DNA of 64,000 nucleotides from Diphasiastrum complanatum. Taxonomy: Eukaryota; Streptophyta; Lycopodiopsida; Lycopodiales; Lycopodiaceae. The stretch is from assembly GCA_029204225.1 (NCBI GenBank), contig CM055109.1, forward strand, positions 43,957,054 through 44,021,053. The letters run 5' to 3'. Shown here one piece after another: positions 31,300 to 43,334 of this stretch (position 1 is its first letter; every line of letters begins with the position of its first letter). The notes under the pieces are model-generated. The model was not told the origin of the DNA, made no database searches, and saw only the letters and a program-made list of their open reading frames with translations. The position numbers were made by a program, and so were the translations under genes.

Positions 31300-32030
31300 T
31301 CCCCACACTCCAGATCAGTACCCAACCCTCACTAACCCTGAGAAGCTCACTGAAGCAGTCAAATGCTCAATGATCGACCTATCCAAAACGAGCTACCATA
31401 TGCATTGGTTGGTTAGCCAATATCAAATGCTCGAGAGCAAGGTTCAGCATCAAGACCAAGAAATTGTGCAATATTAGAGGCTGGCCAAAGTACAAAACAA
31501 GTGCCGATCTATGCGTGCAAGAAAGTGCCGAATATTGCAGATCTATGCGTCTTTGATGTAGCAAGATTGTTTCTGGGATCGAGGCTTAGATCCCATCAAG
31601 ATCAACCCCAATGTAGCCCTCCAGTCAGAAGAAGACCATGAGATGGTGGCCCGGCTATACTACAGAGCGGCCTTCATGTCGTCACGATATGTGACCATGG
31701 TGGAAGACTGGAAAAAAATGGGCTTTGTTGAAAAGATAAGAGAATACCTAGGGCCTCTCAACTTTGGGAGTAAGCTCCGCTTCCAAGTGTTTGAAGCCCT
31801 GGGGCGAAAGATGAGTGAGAGAAAGCAAACGGCATGACGGCGAGGTGAGCAGGTCTCGCAAGAAGTTCTCAAGAGGGCTGGTATGTAGCGGCCATTGAGA
31901 GACTTCCAATTTCGAGAAACAAGTTTTGCAGATAATAAGCACCTGGTATTATGGAAGCAAACAAAGATCCACGCTTTTCCAAGTGCCAAGCGGAAGGACA
32001 TCACCAGTGTTGCAGTGGGTCCTGCAATAG
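31300..32030 (+). pseudogene. Accessory ORF remnant, second copy
   Basis: Encodes SKTSYHMHWLVSQYQMLESK (31380-31440), then after a deletion DCFWDRGLDPIKINPN (about 31563-31612), AFMSSRYVTMVEDWKKMGF and FEALGRKMSERKQTA (to 31837), followed by a last block ending AVGPAI near 32025. Stops occur at 31477 and 31837. Agreement with the first copy at the protein level, including conservative changes, is the main support for a once-functional extra protein. Confidence 0.75.
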
Positions 32031-32045
32031 ATTAGGGGTGGATAA

Positions 32046-33146
32046 TGTTAGCGGAATTCCCAGATGCCAAGCCCAGCTGAAGACACAGAATATCTCTCAC
32101 CCATGATCGAGGAGGTCTCAAAAGGAGGAGAGCAGAAGAAGCTGAGAGCCGAGCATGAGAGCCGAGAAATCACTAGCTAGGATGATAGTGAATTATCTAT
32201 GTGAGCCTACATGGTGTATCCCAAAGAAGGAACGGCCATGTAGGAGCTAGCAATATTTCCTAGGCATTGTAAATAAATGTAGACCCCCCTTAAATTAGTT
32301 AAAGCGAGCCACCTTTTGATGGTGACCTTTAGTGGAAGGGCAAAATCCACATGTAATTTCTAGTTTGGTGGAATTGCAACTTGGGCTCCACATTGGCAGC
32401 CTTCTTGCTTATTTAAGGGCTCCCCTCTCTTGTGAGGGAGCTTTGAATGTATTGTCAAGTTCTCTTGAGCAAATAAAGAAGATCCTCCACGAGTGCTTGA
32501 TGATTGCTAAGCTACTTGTTCATGGCAATGTTCTTGAGTGAAGTTTCTATGAGCATGCTTGTTTTCCTTTGTATTGTGGATTAACTAGGTTCTTGTTTTC
32601 TCTCTTGCTTAGTTGTGGATTAGAATTTATTTCTTGTTTGTGGAATAAGGTAGGAATCAGCATTCAAGTAAATTAAATAGGCTGGAATTGTGGTGTAGAT
32701 CTTGCATACTTTTTTACATTCCAGTTCTTGATTGTTCTTGGACATTCTAAGCATCAAGAAGTGAGTGTTTCTTGATTCTTGGATTGTTAAGATGTTGTTA
32801 GGAATCTAGTTTCTTGTTTCCTTGGTTGAGTAGCTTAAACTTGTTTTTGATTGCCTTCTGATTTAGTAAATAGTTGTAGAACTGCTCCTTGATCCAGAAC
32901 GCTGATCTTCTTGAGCTAGGACTGGTTGCATGGCTTGTTTATGCATGTAGCTGAGTATCGAATCTGTGACTCCCCATTGACAGGCTGGGAAATACATGTT
33001 GCAATCTGAGTAACGCTTCTGTTCATTAACTGTTCTAATAAGAAGAAGAACCGTAAGAACTGTAACTACAGGAAACGAAGAAAGAACGGTAAAAGAAGGA
33101 GAAAGGTAAAAAACCGTGTTCACAGATTCAGTGGAATCTATGAACA
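32046..33146 (+). repeat. LTR (about 1.1 kb), relative of the 13-kb element's LTR
   Basis: Begins TGTTAGCGGAATTCC and ends TCTATGAACA. It carries the TATA-like CTTATTTAAGG at about 32408-32418 and a following GCAAATAAAG. Similarity to 716-1814 (reverse complement) runs along the whole length with many substitutions and small gaps. Confidence 0.88.
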
Positions 33147-33149
33147 ACA

Positions 33150-34370
33150 CCTGGTACAAGATCATCAATTTCATAGTCAATAATGTTAGAGAACTCATCA
33201 AAATTCTTGACAAGAATGCAAATGGGCTCAGCTTCTATGAACTTGAAGAGATCTGATACATCAGAAAAGGTCAAATAAGATTCATTATTTATTAGGAAGG
33301 GTAACCATAGTCTTAGAATCAGAATAAAAAAAAGTAGTAGACAGAAAACCAAAAAATAATGTCTAGTTTTGTGAATGATCAAAATTGGTATAGTCATCAA
33401 AATTAACATCTAAATCTTGAAGATAAAGATCTAAATTTATAGATCTAGACTTTCAAAAGGTATCCTCAGTAGAAGTACTAGCCTCAGATGTAGAAGAGAA
33501 AGCTTTTTGACAATTATCAAAAATATTTAAAAGAAGAAACGAAAGTAGATTCTATCAAATTTTAAATGTATATCTTTTTGTCAAGATTCACGAAATTTTG
33601 ATAGTTAATCATATCCATATTTCCAGATCTAAACAGAGAAAAGCTTAGGAGATAATTGAAATGAACATAATACTCAAAAAAGCCTTTCCACCAGGGCCTT
33701 GGCCCATAGTAGGCAACACAAACAAGAATGGAGAAAAAATAGAGTTAAAATATTTTTCGTAATGCCAAACTCAGAGAGAAATGAGAGAATATAAAATTCA
33801 AAATTCACCAGTAGAATAGGAAAAAAGTGCAATATCGATTTGGAGTGTGAGAAGACAGAACATAATTTTGAAGAAATTAACTACACTTGAAATATATCAA
33901 GAAGAAAAAAGACAGTGGTGGAATTTAGTTGCATTTCATGTCGTTGCATATTTACTCTCATTTTCGCACAGTTTGTAGAAATACATGGAGTTCAAAGACA
34001 AGTAGCCACGCCACAATCAAAATTGAATTGTAGAGAGTCAAAAGGGCAGAATTCAAAAGAGTAAAATTCCTTGACTTGACTCAACTCTACCAATTGTCAA
34101 AATCGATCGCTGACATGGCACCACTCAAAACGAAGTTAGTCACCTAGGCTAGCCATTCTTGCCACTATGCAACTACCTCAACAATGCCTGTAGCTATGTC
34201 ATTTCTTTGTCTAAATAACGACAACCATGACTATCACCTACCAAGAAAGGTGACATCCGCTGCTAACCACCTAGATAGTGACGACCACTACTTCAGCCAA
34301 AATCTACCTCAAACGGTGCAATGTCTCTATGTCATTATGTAAATATCTATACAAATGTACATTATAGACG
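33150..34370. other. Spacer, no gene recognised
   Basis: AT-rich DNA with short frames that match nothing I know. A minus-strand frame at 33128-33409 is low-complexity hydrophobic at its start and is not convincing. Confidence 0.45.
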
Positions 34371-34379
34371 ATGATAATA

Positions 34380-35871
34380 GTTCTATAAAGACCATGTTTC
34401 CGTATGGAGGAGAAAAATGAGCCCTACGTGACTATATCGAAAGGATCAAGAGATTGCATGGTGGATGTGACCCTAATAGCATTTCAGACCATAGTGTCCT
34501 AACATGGTTCATGGTAGGACTACCCAAGATAATCAGATGACAAATGAAATGAAGGGACAAGTATGTGTCCTTTCAAGCAGCTTGCGTCGATGCCATCAAA
34601 AGAGTCGACGATAGTGAAAGCACTAGTTCGGACTCTGATAATTCTGACCAAAAACAATGTTGGAGGATTTGCAGATCCCAAGGCAACCCTAACCTAGTAA
34701 ATAAGTGAAAGGGATTTGGCACCAAGGATCACATAGTTATTTGATTAGAAAGTTAATGAACTTTAGGTCTTTTTGCAGGACTTTTAATGTCAGAAGGCAT
34801 AAGAGTCAAGTTAGTGAATAAAATAGGGGAGGGGTTCCCACCAAATTTGTTTTCAAATTGGGTCCTTTAATCAATGAATGGTTCTCTCCACTTTTTAAAT
34901 GCTTAGGTTAGAATTAGCCAATAGGAATTGGGGTGCCTAGGTCCTCAATCCACTATATAAGTGGTAGTTTCTAATCAATGTACATCACCGTTTGAGAAAT
35001 GGGGCCTTGACTATGTTGGTCCTATTCATCCTACGGCAAGAGGATCTCAAGCTAGATATATCATTGTAGCAATGGATTATATGACCAAGTGGGTCGAGGC
35101 AAAAGTTGTAAGAGTTGTAGATGCTAAGTCTAAGGCTAAGTTCCTATATGAGCATATCATTGTTATATTTGGATGTCCTATCGAGATCGTAAGTGATCGT
35201 GGAACACACTTTGTCAATGAAATGATAAAGTGTCTGTTGGAAGACTTTTTCATTATACACCGGTCTAGAACTCCGTATTATCCGAGGCGTAATGAACAAG
35301 CTGAATGTTCCAATAAGATTCTCTACAACATTATGACAAAAACGGTTAAAGCAAGTCATTTTTATTGGGAACATAAACTTTATAAAACATTATGGGCATT
35401 TAGAACCGCTTACAAAGCTAGTACAAATCAAACACCATTTTAACTGATTTATGGTCAAGATGCAGTGATGTCGATTAAATTTTCAGTACCATCCTTGCAT
35501 ATAGTAGCAACCGAATGATTTGATGATTCAAAATTCTTGCAAATGTGTCATGAGGCTTTACATAAACTATGTGAAACCAGATTGATGGAAGTACATGCAT
35601 TAGCAGCAGAAAAAGCTCAACGCAAGACATGGCACAATCGTCACTTATACAAAAAAGATCTGAAGAAAGGAGATCTAGCACTGATGTATAAGACAAAATT
35701 GATCAAAGGCAAATTGAACTTTATAGGTGAAGGACCGTACAAGGTGAAAGAAATATTGAACTGTGGAGTAGTTATTTTAGAACACTTGGATGGAAAATGA
35801 TTTGATACTCTAGTGAATGGCAGCCGACTACGCAAGTTTTGGCAGCCAATTCAACCAGTTCAACCAACATG
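34380..35871 (+). pseudogene. gypsy remnant: gag piece joined to integrase
   Basis: A gag stretch (about 34410-34690: RIKRLHGGCDPNSISDHSVL, WFMVGLPKII, then an acidic Ser/Asp-rich end) has two stops. After about 260 bp of non-coding sequence comes the integrase core 34961-35443: WGLDYVGPIHP (first Asp), SDRGTHFVNEM (second Asp) and NEQAECSNKI (Glu, where the usual Gly before Gln is Glu). The C-terminal part follows in two pieces to 35871 (GDLALMYKTKLIKGKLNFIG, then NGSRLRKFWQP). Protease, RT and RNase H are deleted. The gag piece resembles the gag of the 13-kb element only distantly. Confidence 0.85.
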
Positions 35872-36059
35872 ATCTGACACCTTGTCATTTTTACTTTAGT
35901 TGTTTTACACTTTCTTTTTTTATATTACTTGTTGATTCTTTTTGGAAAAGACAGTAGAGAAAAAAAAATGATGAGCAAAAGTCAAAAAAGTCATTGGATC
36001 AAAAAAAATTGAAGGAAATATTTGCAGAAGTTGATTTTTGATGAAAAATGGCTTATAAA

Positions 36060-36420
36060 ATTCTTTTTGGAGTCAGATCTTAGAAACCTTTGCTGAGTTG
36101 CTAGATCATAAATCCACCTCAGATTTACTCACACTGAGTTGGTGAAGGTTATTTTGCAGTACAAATGCCTGTACTGAAGTCTATCGAATGTTCAGAAGCT
36201 TTCCAATTTCAGAACCTTCGTTGAGCATGTTACAATCCTTAGGAACCTTCATCGACCTGTCAGATGGATTCAGAATGCCAAAATTAGGTTGTACATAGGT
36301 CCAGATCTTAAAAAATTTCATTAATTATAGTACCTAGGCGAACGATTAGCCTTTGCCATACCTTTAGAACCTTCACCGGATAACTTCAGATGTTCAGAAA
36401 TCTTTGCTGAGAATTTTGGA
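36060..36420 (+). repeat. Degenerate AGAACCTTCRCYGA repeats
   Basis: Downstream of the integrase remnant the word AGAACCTTCRYYGA or a near copy (AGAAACCTTTGCTGAG, AGAACCTTCGTTGAGC, GGAACCTTCATCGACC, AGAACCTTCACCGGA, AGAAATCTTTGCTGAG) recurs about every 60-80 bp. Its place in the element resembles the array at 6150-6480. Confidence 0.55.
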
Positions 36421-36814
36421 AGCTATTTTCATAGTATTGAGCCGCTTGCAAATTTTTGTCCAAAACTGATGAGGCAAACTAGTACCTTGTCTAACAGAAC
36501 CTCCAAATTCACCTATAAAAGGGTTGAATTCAATTTTATTTCTCACTTGTGCTAACAAAGCTCTTGCAAAAATTTCTCACGACCAAAACTTTCCAAAACT
36601 TTCAAATAGCTTTCCGATACAATCTTGTGTCATACACTTAGCTTTTTGTCATCTATCATCATGTCTTCTTCTAATACTAGTTAGTCTTCATATTATGTCA
36701 TTCATCGTGGTGTTCCAACTACAACAGACATCATGAATCTTTCTAGCACAAGCATGGTAGCTCAATGGATGACCCTTGTTGAGCCTCTGCTCACGTAAAT
36801 GAGGATCCATGAGC

Positions 36815-36997
36815 GCACCCATTCTGTACTTGGTGAAGAGTGATATCTGTCATAAAATATCAGTGGCTAGTGCGTGACCCCAATTGATTATGTCCGTGGA
36901 TCTCGTATAGTGGCCTTTTAGTTGGATCGGGACACTATCAGGTTCGTCATATGTTGTGGATGACCAATCATCGTATACCTTGGCGGGCTTGACATGG
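36815..36997. repeat. Two-piece scrap of the 13-kb gypsy family
   Basis: 36815-36868 matches 4680-4735 (accessory region) and 36870-36997 matches 9266-9395 (end of the protease frame), both in the same direction. These parts lie 4.5 kb apart in the full element, so this scrap joins two distant pieces. Confidence 0.8.
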
Positions 36998-36999
36998 TA

Positions 37000-38900
37000 G
37001 CGCAACCATTAGTTTAGAAGAGTAGCTTAAAAGAAAATGTAAAATAGATATAAATGTGACTATGAAGTGCACAAAGAAAAATAGAGAGAGATAGCAGTAA
37101 GAGTAAGAGAGAGAACGAGAGCAAAAAATACATCAGACTTGTAAGCGGATGCGCTGCAAGTGATGTACTCTCATCCGAGAACAGAATTTAGAAATGAATT
37201 GATCTTGTTTAGTCTTTACTCCACATAAATATGTTATTTGTTATGGAGTGATTCCATAGTAAAGTTGATTAATGGATTTCATTTAGTTGAATTCCTATTG
37301 AATCAACCTAATCTTAGCTGGAGTACTAGGGTCAGGTAGGGGTTGATTGATTGAAATTTTGGTGCCAAGTTGTAAGTGGGTTGGAAAACTCGTGATAGAG
37401 GATGTGTTCTCAGTCTTAGAGATGTCCCAGATATGTTATTTACTAAAGAGAAAAAGAATTCTTTGGTAGATGAGTTACAAGATTTTCAGTGAGATATGAA
37501 AGTAACATATGTGGATTTTGGAGGAATATGCCAGATAAGGACATATGTGTATGTACTGGGTCATAGTAAAATTATTCTCATGTGTGCACGATTAATCTTG
37601 TATGGATCTACTATGTATTCCTGGTTGCTAGGGTTATTTGGTGCACTTAACCTAGCTAGTAAACACAGACATATGATCAAGTATTGTTGAAACAGATACT
37701 TCTAGAGTTAACGGATCTTTCTATGAAAGACTTATTGGTTAATTTAAAAGTGATTTGGATAAGGATCTAGATGTGGTGTTATACTAGTGTAATTTGAGAT
37801 TTCTGAATCATTAGCAATCAACTTGAGTAATTGGTTTACTCCCGAGGAAGTTAATTGGAAAAATAGACAGTGTGAAGGGAATTCACCAAGAACTATTTGC
37901 TTATGTGTATTGCTTGTAAGACACATGATTTACGAGTCATTTGGATTCATCAAGAAAATTGTGTGCATAGGATATACATAATTCTTGGGTGAGTATTTCT
38001 CAGTTGAAAAATAGACTCAATTCATTTGGGATACAAAGAAATGCTCAATTCATTAGTGATTGTATCCTAGAGCGCTCAATAGGATAACAAATCATAATGG
38101 TTCCAAGAATGACAACTGAATTTTCGGAAAATTCAGTAGACCTTTGGATACCTAGTTTTAGTTCTAGACTGTAATCTAAAGTTTTTGGTGGATGAAGATG
38201 GTTATCGATATCATTTCGGTATGCTTTCTGTCTTTAACTACCTGACAGTTTGGAATTTGATAACTCACATTTTGGTTAAAATCCAATATCTCTAGGATGG
38301 GGAAGATTTTAGAATGATTTTTATATATAATCTGAGTTGTGTATTCAACATAAACTCCAGTTTCCTTTAGGAATTAAGTATGTTTTGAGATTTTAGATGA
38401 TTATGGTTGATAAATCATAAGACTCTAATTATTTGTGAGTGATGGCTCATAAATGGATACTTAATATATGGATAATCAAAAAATGTGTTGATTCTTAAGT
38501 ATGTTGAGTAATTCACATTTCTAATTGAGTTGAGATTTCATATTAGCACTTTGGAAGTGTAAATCTCTTTACCCTAGTATCTTATGAATTCTATTGGATC
38601 TCACAGGCATTTCTCGTAAAGTAGATTATACTTGCTTATTGAGTGAGAGCTTGTTTATTTTAGTGGTTTGTATTCTACTATAGATTTTAGTCTGTAAGTG
38701 CTTGTGTACGAGGTTCAATCTAAATTTTTGGATTTATAGGAGATATTTAAATCTATTAAAAGTCAGATGGATTGTTGATTTCTTGCATGAGATGTGATTG
38801 GAAGCTCCTCCTTGATTGCATAAGATTGAACAAGGTTGTCAAAATCTTCCATCAGCCCATTTAGGATCACTTGCACTAGCTCTCTTGGATTGAGGTGGTC
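37000..38900. other. Long stretch without recognised gene
   Basis: AT-rich sequence with scattered short frames. I see no family motif, terminal repeat or tandem array. It may be very old transposon sequence. Confidence 0.45.
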
Positions 38901-38910
38901 TTCATAGATT

Positions 38911-39598
38911 GAAATCCAAGATCTATCTCACAAGTCAAAGGCAAGAGTACAATGTAACATGCATATATCAATCATAAAAGTACATTCACACATGTGGAGA
39001 CTTGTACTTGAAAACCCTAAGTATGGAAAAGCCTTGCTCTCGGGTAGAGAGAGAAACCAACATCAAGAACTCTAGTAGAGAGAGAAAACCAATTTGACTC
39101 AAAATGTAGAAAATCTCATTAACTCCAAAAAACTCACATTTCTAAGTCACATATAAGTAGCAATATAGAGTGAAGGGGAGTGAAACATGATTGGACCACT
39201 TCTTTTCCTCCTCTAAACATGATTGGTTGGGTGACTTATGAGCCCTCAAACTTGATTGGACGAATTTGGTGGATTTCTAGCTTTTTGATTGGTCACTAGC
39301 TCTCATGCCAACACATAGAGTCACTCATCCAACCTAAATAAGGCACTTGTAGCAAGCCTAACTAGCTCGAGCCACATCAAATCTTACTTTAGGCCTAATC
39401 ATGACTTGACATGTGTACTTGCCTATTTTGCCCCTAATGCCAATATTGGCCCTATCTCCAACTAACATGTGGATAGATGTCTACAAAATTTGAAGTACCT
39501 TTAACTCAACATTGATCTAACATGGTTTTGACTACACATGGGAATATGCCCCACACGTGTGAGATTTCCATCTTAAAAAAAATTGTAAAATATTCAAT
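38911..39598 (-). repeat. Decayed copia LTR
   Basis: Resembles the LTR that begins at 63244 over several hundred bases. Shared words in order include CATAGATTGAAATCCAAGAT, CACAAAAGTA/CATAAAAGTAC, TTGCTCTCGGGTAGAGAGAG, ATTGGACC, GCCAACACAT, CTAACTAGCTC, GGCCTAAT and CCAATATTGGCCCTATC. It is an LTR of the minus-strand copia family; no matching internal region lies next to it. Confidence 0.75.
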
Positions 39599-39624
39599 TT
39601 ATATTTTGCTAGTTTTTTCCAATC

Positions 39625-39960
39625 TGGTTAAGGAATCTATTGTTTGACATTGGTCTCAAACAAAATCCTTCGACAATCATTCAGTGTGATAATCAAAGTG
39701 CTAGTGCATCCTAGATTTCATTCTACAAGCAAGCAATTGAGATTAAATATTACTACATCATGAGCAAAATTTTCAACAAGGTATGTCTAAAATTTTGTAG
39801 AACACAATACATGATAGTTGGCATATTTACAAAAGGACTAAATTTGGAGGCACACAAAATTTTCAAACATCTTGATTTCCATTTGGTTACTCAATTGATA
39901 ATTTATATGTACCATGGAAAAAGTGGTACTTTAGGTCATTGTGAGAACTTGAAAAGATAA
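39625..39960 (+). pseudogene. copia RNase H C-terminal remnant
   Basis: Plus-strand coding remnant: CDNQSA near 39685 (third acidic residue of the RNase H site), then IEIKYYYI, and GIFTKGLNLEAHKIFKHL (39815-39868), the usual end of copia polyproteins. A stop and small gaps occur before 39760. All upstream domains are absent. Confidence 0.75.
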
Positions 39961-39964
39961 AATT

Positions 39965-40700
39965 ATGCATATTCAATGCAAAGAATATATTTTCTAGGAG
40001 AAAAATTGAAGCAAATATCAAGGGAGTATGATGATATACAAATGAACTCGAAAAATTGTTTGGAGGATAATGAAGTCCTAAAAAAATGGATTGAAATGTT
40101 ATAGACTTCTTTGAGAAAGCTTACAGATAGTAATAATGAGATGAAAAATGCAGTTTAATCTATGCAAACCTCATATTTGTCTATTAAAGATATGGACTTG
40201 CTGAACAAGAAGACAAAAAGTAATAAAAAAAGATGATTGCCAAGAAAAGATATTCGTGATCTTTTATCGAGAGGAGGTCATCAAAAAGGAAGGATCCATG
40301 CATTCAAATAAGTGTTAACCATTACTATTTATCTTTAATGTTCTTTTTTTTGCTTTGATATAATCAAGAGTTATGCCAGATATTTGTCTAGAGGAGTTTT
40401 AGCATTGTGCTAAAATGAATGAAGTGTTTGCACAAATTTTCTAGCCAACCTTTTTCTAACTATGATATTTGTTGTACAGATCTACATTGGTTGCTCACAA
40501 ACATTTGACAGATGACAACTCCATTGGTAAGTCATTAGGTTCTTTTGTGACTTCGAAGTCAACAAAATCAATGTTGAGCACGAGTAGAATGAGTAAAATA
40601 AAAGCTACTATTACAGAGAACATTTAGAATGAGGTTGGAAACATACTAGACAATACTTTAGTTCAAGGCGCATGAAAGGGTGGAAAGGCCCAGGGCAGTC
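39965..40700 (+). pseudogene. Decayed coiled-coil coding sequence with possible intron
   Basis: One frame gives GEKLKQISREYDDIQMNSK, EDNEVLKKWIEML, LRKLTDSNNEMKN and DMDLLNKKTKS (39965-40260) with three stops. A second coding-like part begins after TTGTTGTACAG at 40481 (STLVAHKHLTDDNSIGKSL...). The Lys/Glu/Asn/Leu pattern is that of a coiled coil. It may be a captured host gene piece or the tail of a retrotransposon gag. I cannot name it. Confidence 0.3.
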
Positions 40701-41384
40701 AACAAATGAAGAGGAAATAATATGAGTAATGGGCACAAGCTTCGTAGCACTTGACAATTTCTACAAATCCAAGCAAGAACAATCATGAATAATGATCAAA
40801 ATGGTTCACACGTGTGAAGTATAGCTATTGTATGACCTTCTAACAAAATATATGTTTACTTATCAGATCCTAAGCATTCGTTCACAAAGAACATGCATAG
40901 AGAAGTGAAATCACCAAGACTGCTCCCAAATTAATGTTCTCATCATTCGCCTCAAAATGGATCTCACATGTATGATATACAAAATCTTCATAGTCCTCTC
41001 TAAGCCATATCCAGCACATGTAAGACATCTAATAGTGCTTATCCATATCCACTTTGGCTAAAATTCCAGTAATTTGCCCTGTCATCATTGGCGGCTAGTG
41101 TTGACCTTCTAGATTCCTACAATCTAGGAGATAACTCCTACAATTTAGGAGATTTGGCATTTGACCCAAATAAAATCTAGATACAATGGATTTGAAATTT
41201 TTGCTTAACATCTCACACATGTGGACAGGTCCTCACATGTGTGGATCCACATAGATATCAAACTAATTACATTTACAAGGTGGAAATTGTAAATTCTAAC
41301 ACTCCTCAATTTTTAGCTTGATATATCTATGGTACATCTATCTACAATACCTAAGACTAATCTTAACTTGATAAATTAAGCCTT

Positions 41385-43334
41385 TGGAAAGGCTTTAGTA
41401 AGTAGATCAACAAGGCCATCTGAAGAAGATACATCCTTTGCTTGAACCTTGTCCCTCACAAAATGGTGAGCAATCTCTGTGTGCTTGCTCTTTGCATGGA
41501 GTGTGGGATTGGTTGCTAATGCTTGGCTTGATTGGTTGTCACAATAAATAATAGGCTACTCCTTGGCCTCCATGACTTGTAGCTCCACCAATAGCCTCTT
41601 TAACCACAAGACTTCTTTGGTTGTTGATGTCAAAGCCTTGTATTCCAACTCAATTGATAAAAGTGAGATTGTATCTTGCTTTTCGGAAAGCCAAGACACT
41701 ATGCCATCACAAAGGAAGGTATCAAAAGCACTTGTGGACCTCCTATCCACCTTATCACCTACCAAATTAGCATCCGAATAGGCCCTCAAAGCAAGGTTAG
41801 ATCCATGATACAAAATGCCAAAATTCTTGGTGGCCGAGATGTACCTCAACACCCTTTTAGCATTTTTCCAATGACAAACCAATGGATTTTGCATAGATTT
41901 GCTAAGGTTACCATCACTATAACTTAAGATCAGGTCTAGTTATAGTAAGATAGATTAGGGAGCGTATAAGCCTTCTATATAGTGTGATGTCCTCAAAGGA
42001 TGCTTCATCATCACTATTAGAGACTTGTACATTTTGCTCCATAGGAGTATCTACTCCGTTACAATCTTTCATTTCAAATTTCTCTAAGATAGAAGATGCA
42101 TATTTGGATTGACAAATAAAACTCAAATCCTTTCCTCTTGATACTTCTATGCCTAGTATGAAATGTAGAATACCAAGGCCCACCATCTTGAACTCTCTAG
42201 ACAATGTTGTTTTCACTTCTTTTATACCATCATGATCATTACCACTAAAGATAATGTCATCTACATACAAAATGAGAATGATGACTTTACCATCATTAAA
42301 TCTCAAGCACAAAGAAGGTTCATAACCACTTACAACAAAATGAATAGAGGTTAAGAAGGCATTCGAACTAGAGTACCAAGCTCTAGGTGCTTGCTTGAGC
42401 CCATAAAGGCTCCTTTGACACAAACATACTTTTTCTTCTTGACCTTCCTTGATGAAGCCCTCGGGTTGCCTCATGAAGAACTCCTCTTCAAAATAGCCGT
42501 TTAGAAAGCCATTAGTCACATCAAGTTGAAACAAAGTCCAATTGAAAGTAGTTACAAGAGAAGTAGTCAACGTTATAGTAACTTAGCAACTGGAGCAAAA
42601 GTTTCATCAAAATCTACTCCCTTGGTTTGCAAGAATCTCTTTGCCACTAGCCTTGCTTTATGCTTGTTGATACTTCCATCTTGGTTATAATTCAATCTAT
42701 AGATCCATTTGCACTCGTGGTCTTCTTCCATGAGGAAGATCCACAAGCTTCCATGTATGATTCTCCATAAGAGCATCATACTCCTTTTGCATGGCATCCC
42801 TCCATTCATGTGACTCCATAGCATCTTCAAAGCAACTTGGATCATTAAGAATGGATGTAAGAAAAGTATAAGAGTAAGAGAATGAAATTCTTCCCTTTGT
42901 TCACCTTTGTCAACATAGGTGAGCCTTGATGGCTCAGCCCTCCTTCTTGTAGATCTCCTTGGAGCACTCAGATCTTGAGGTGGATCCTCAAGATCTTGAT
43001 CATTTGAAGGCTCCTCCTCAAATCTTGTAAGATCCTTGACATACGAGTGATGAGTACCACTATCATTCATCTTGAAGTAATTAACTTCATCAAATGTAAC
43101 ATCTCTACTCACTAAAATCATTTTAGTGGTAGGATTATAGACTCTATATCCGGTGCTATTTTCACCGTAACCAACAAAGACTCCTTTTATGGATGTAGGA
43201 TCATCCTTCTTTCTTGTATCTAATGATTGAAAAACATAGCAAGTAGATCCAAAGACTTTAAGATCTTTGAGATTCGACTTCTTACTAGATAGAGCCTCAT
43301 AAGATGTTATGTTTCCAATGGGCTTACATGGCAA
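41385..43334 (-). pseudogene. copia integrase tail, reverse transcriptase and RNase H
   Basis: Open stretches 43334-42573, 42570-41917 and 41894-41556 are separated by single stops or shifts. The first holds the integrase tail (LKVFGSTCYVF, GVFVGYGENSTGYRVYN) and RT entry (SINKHKARLVAK, GVDFDETFAPVAK). The second is RT with QLDVTNGFLNG, YGLKQAPRAWY and an intact ILYVDDIIFSGN active site. The third is RNase H with AYSDANLVGD and a damaged LLSIELEYKAL (normally SSTEAEY), and the end runs to about 41385 (CDNQSSQALATNPTLHAKSKH). Breaks are few. Confidence 0.88.

Larger units (their letters stand above)
31290..33146 (+). mobile_element. 3' fragment of a relative of the 13-kb gypsy element
   Basis: Plus-strand copy of the accessory region and 3' LTR of the element at 716-13774. 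It starts with the PDQYPTLSNPEKLT-like segment, keeps the start of the coiled coil, then jumps to the conserved C-terminal segment. The equivalent of about 3745-2370 of the first element (1.4 kb) is missing. A polypurine tract TAGGGGTGGATAA (32033-32045) leads into the LTR. Everything 5' of the accessory region is lost. Confidence 0.88.

Noticed and set aside
30823-31308. 161-codon minus-strand frame across the palindrome-rich element
   Set aside because: The translation is only a product of the repeated ACGTCGCAATGCGACGT words (repeated CDVHVR and RRIATS patterns). Overlapping frames on both strands are equally open, so it is a composition effect.
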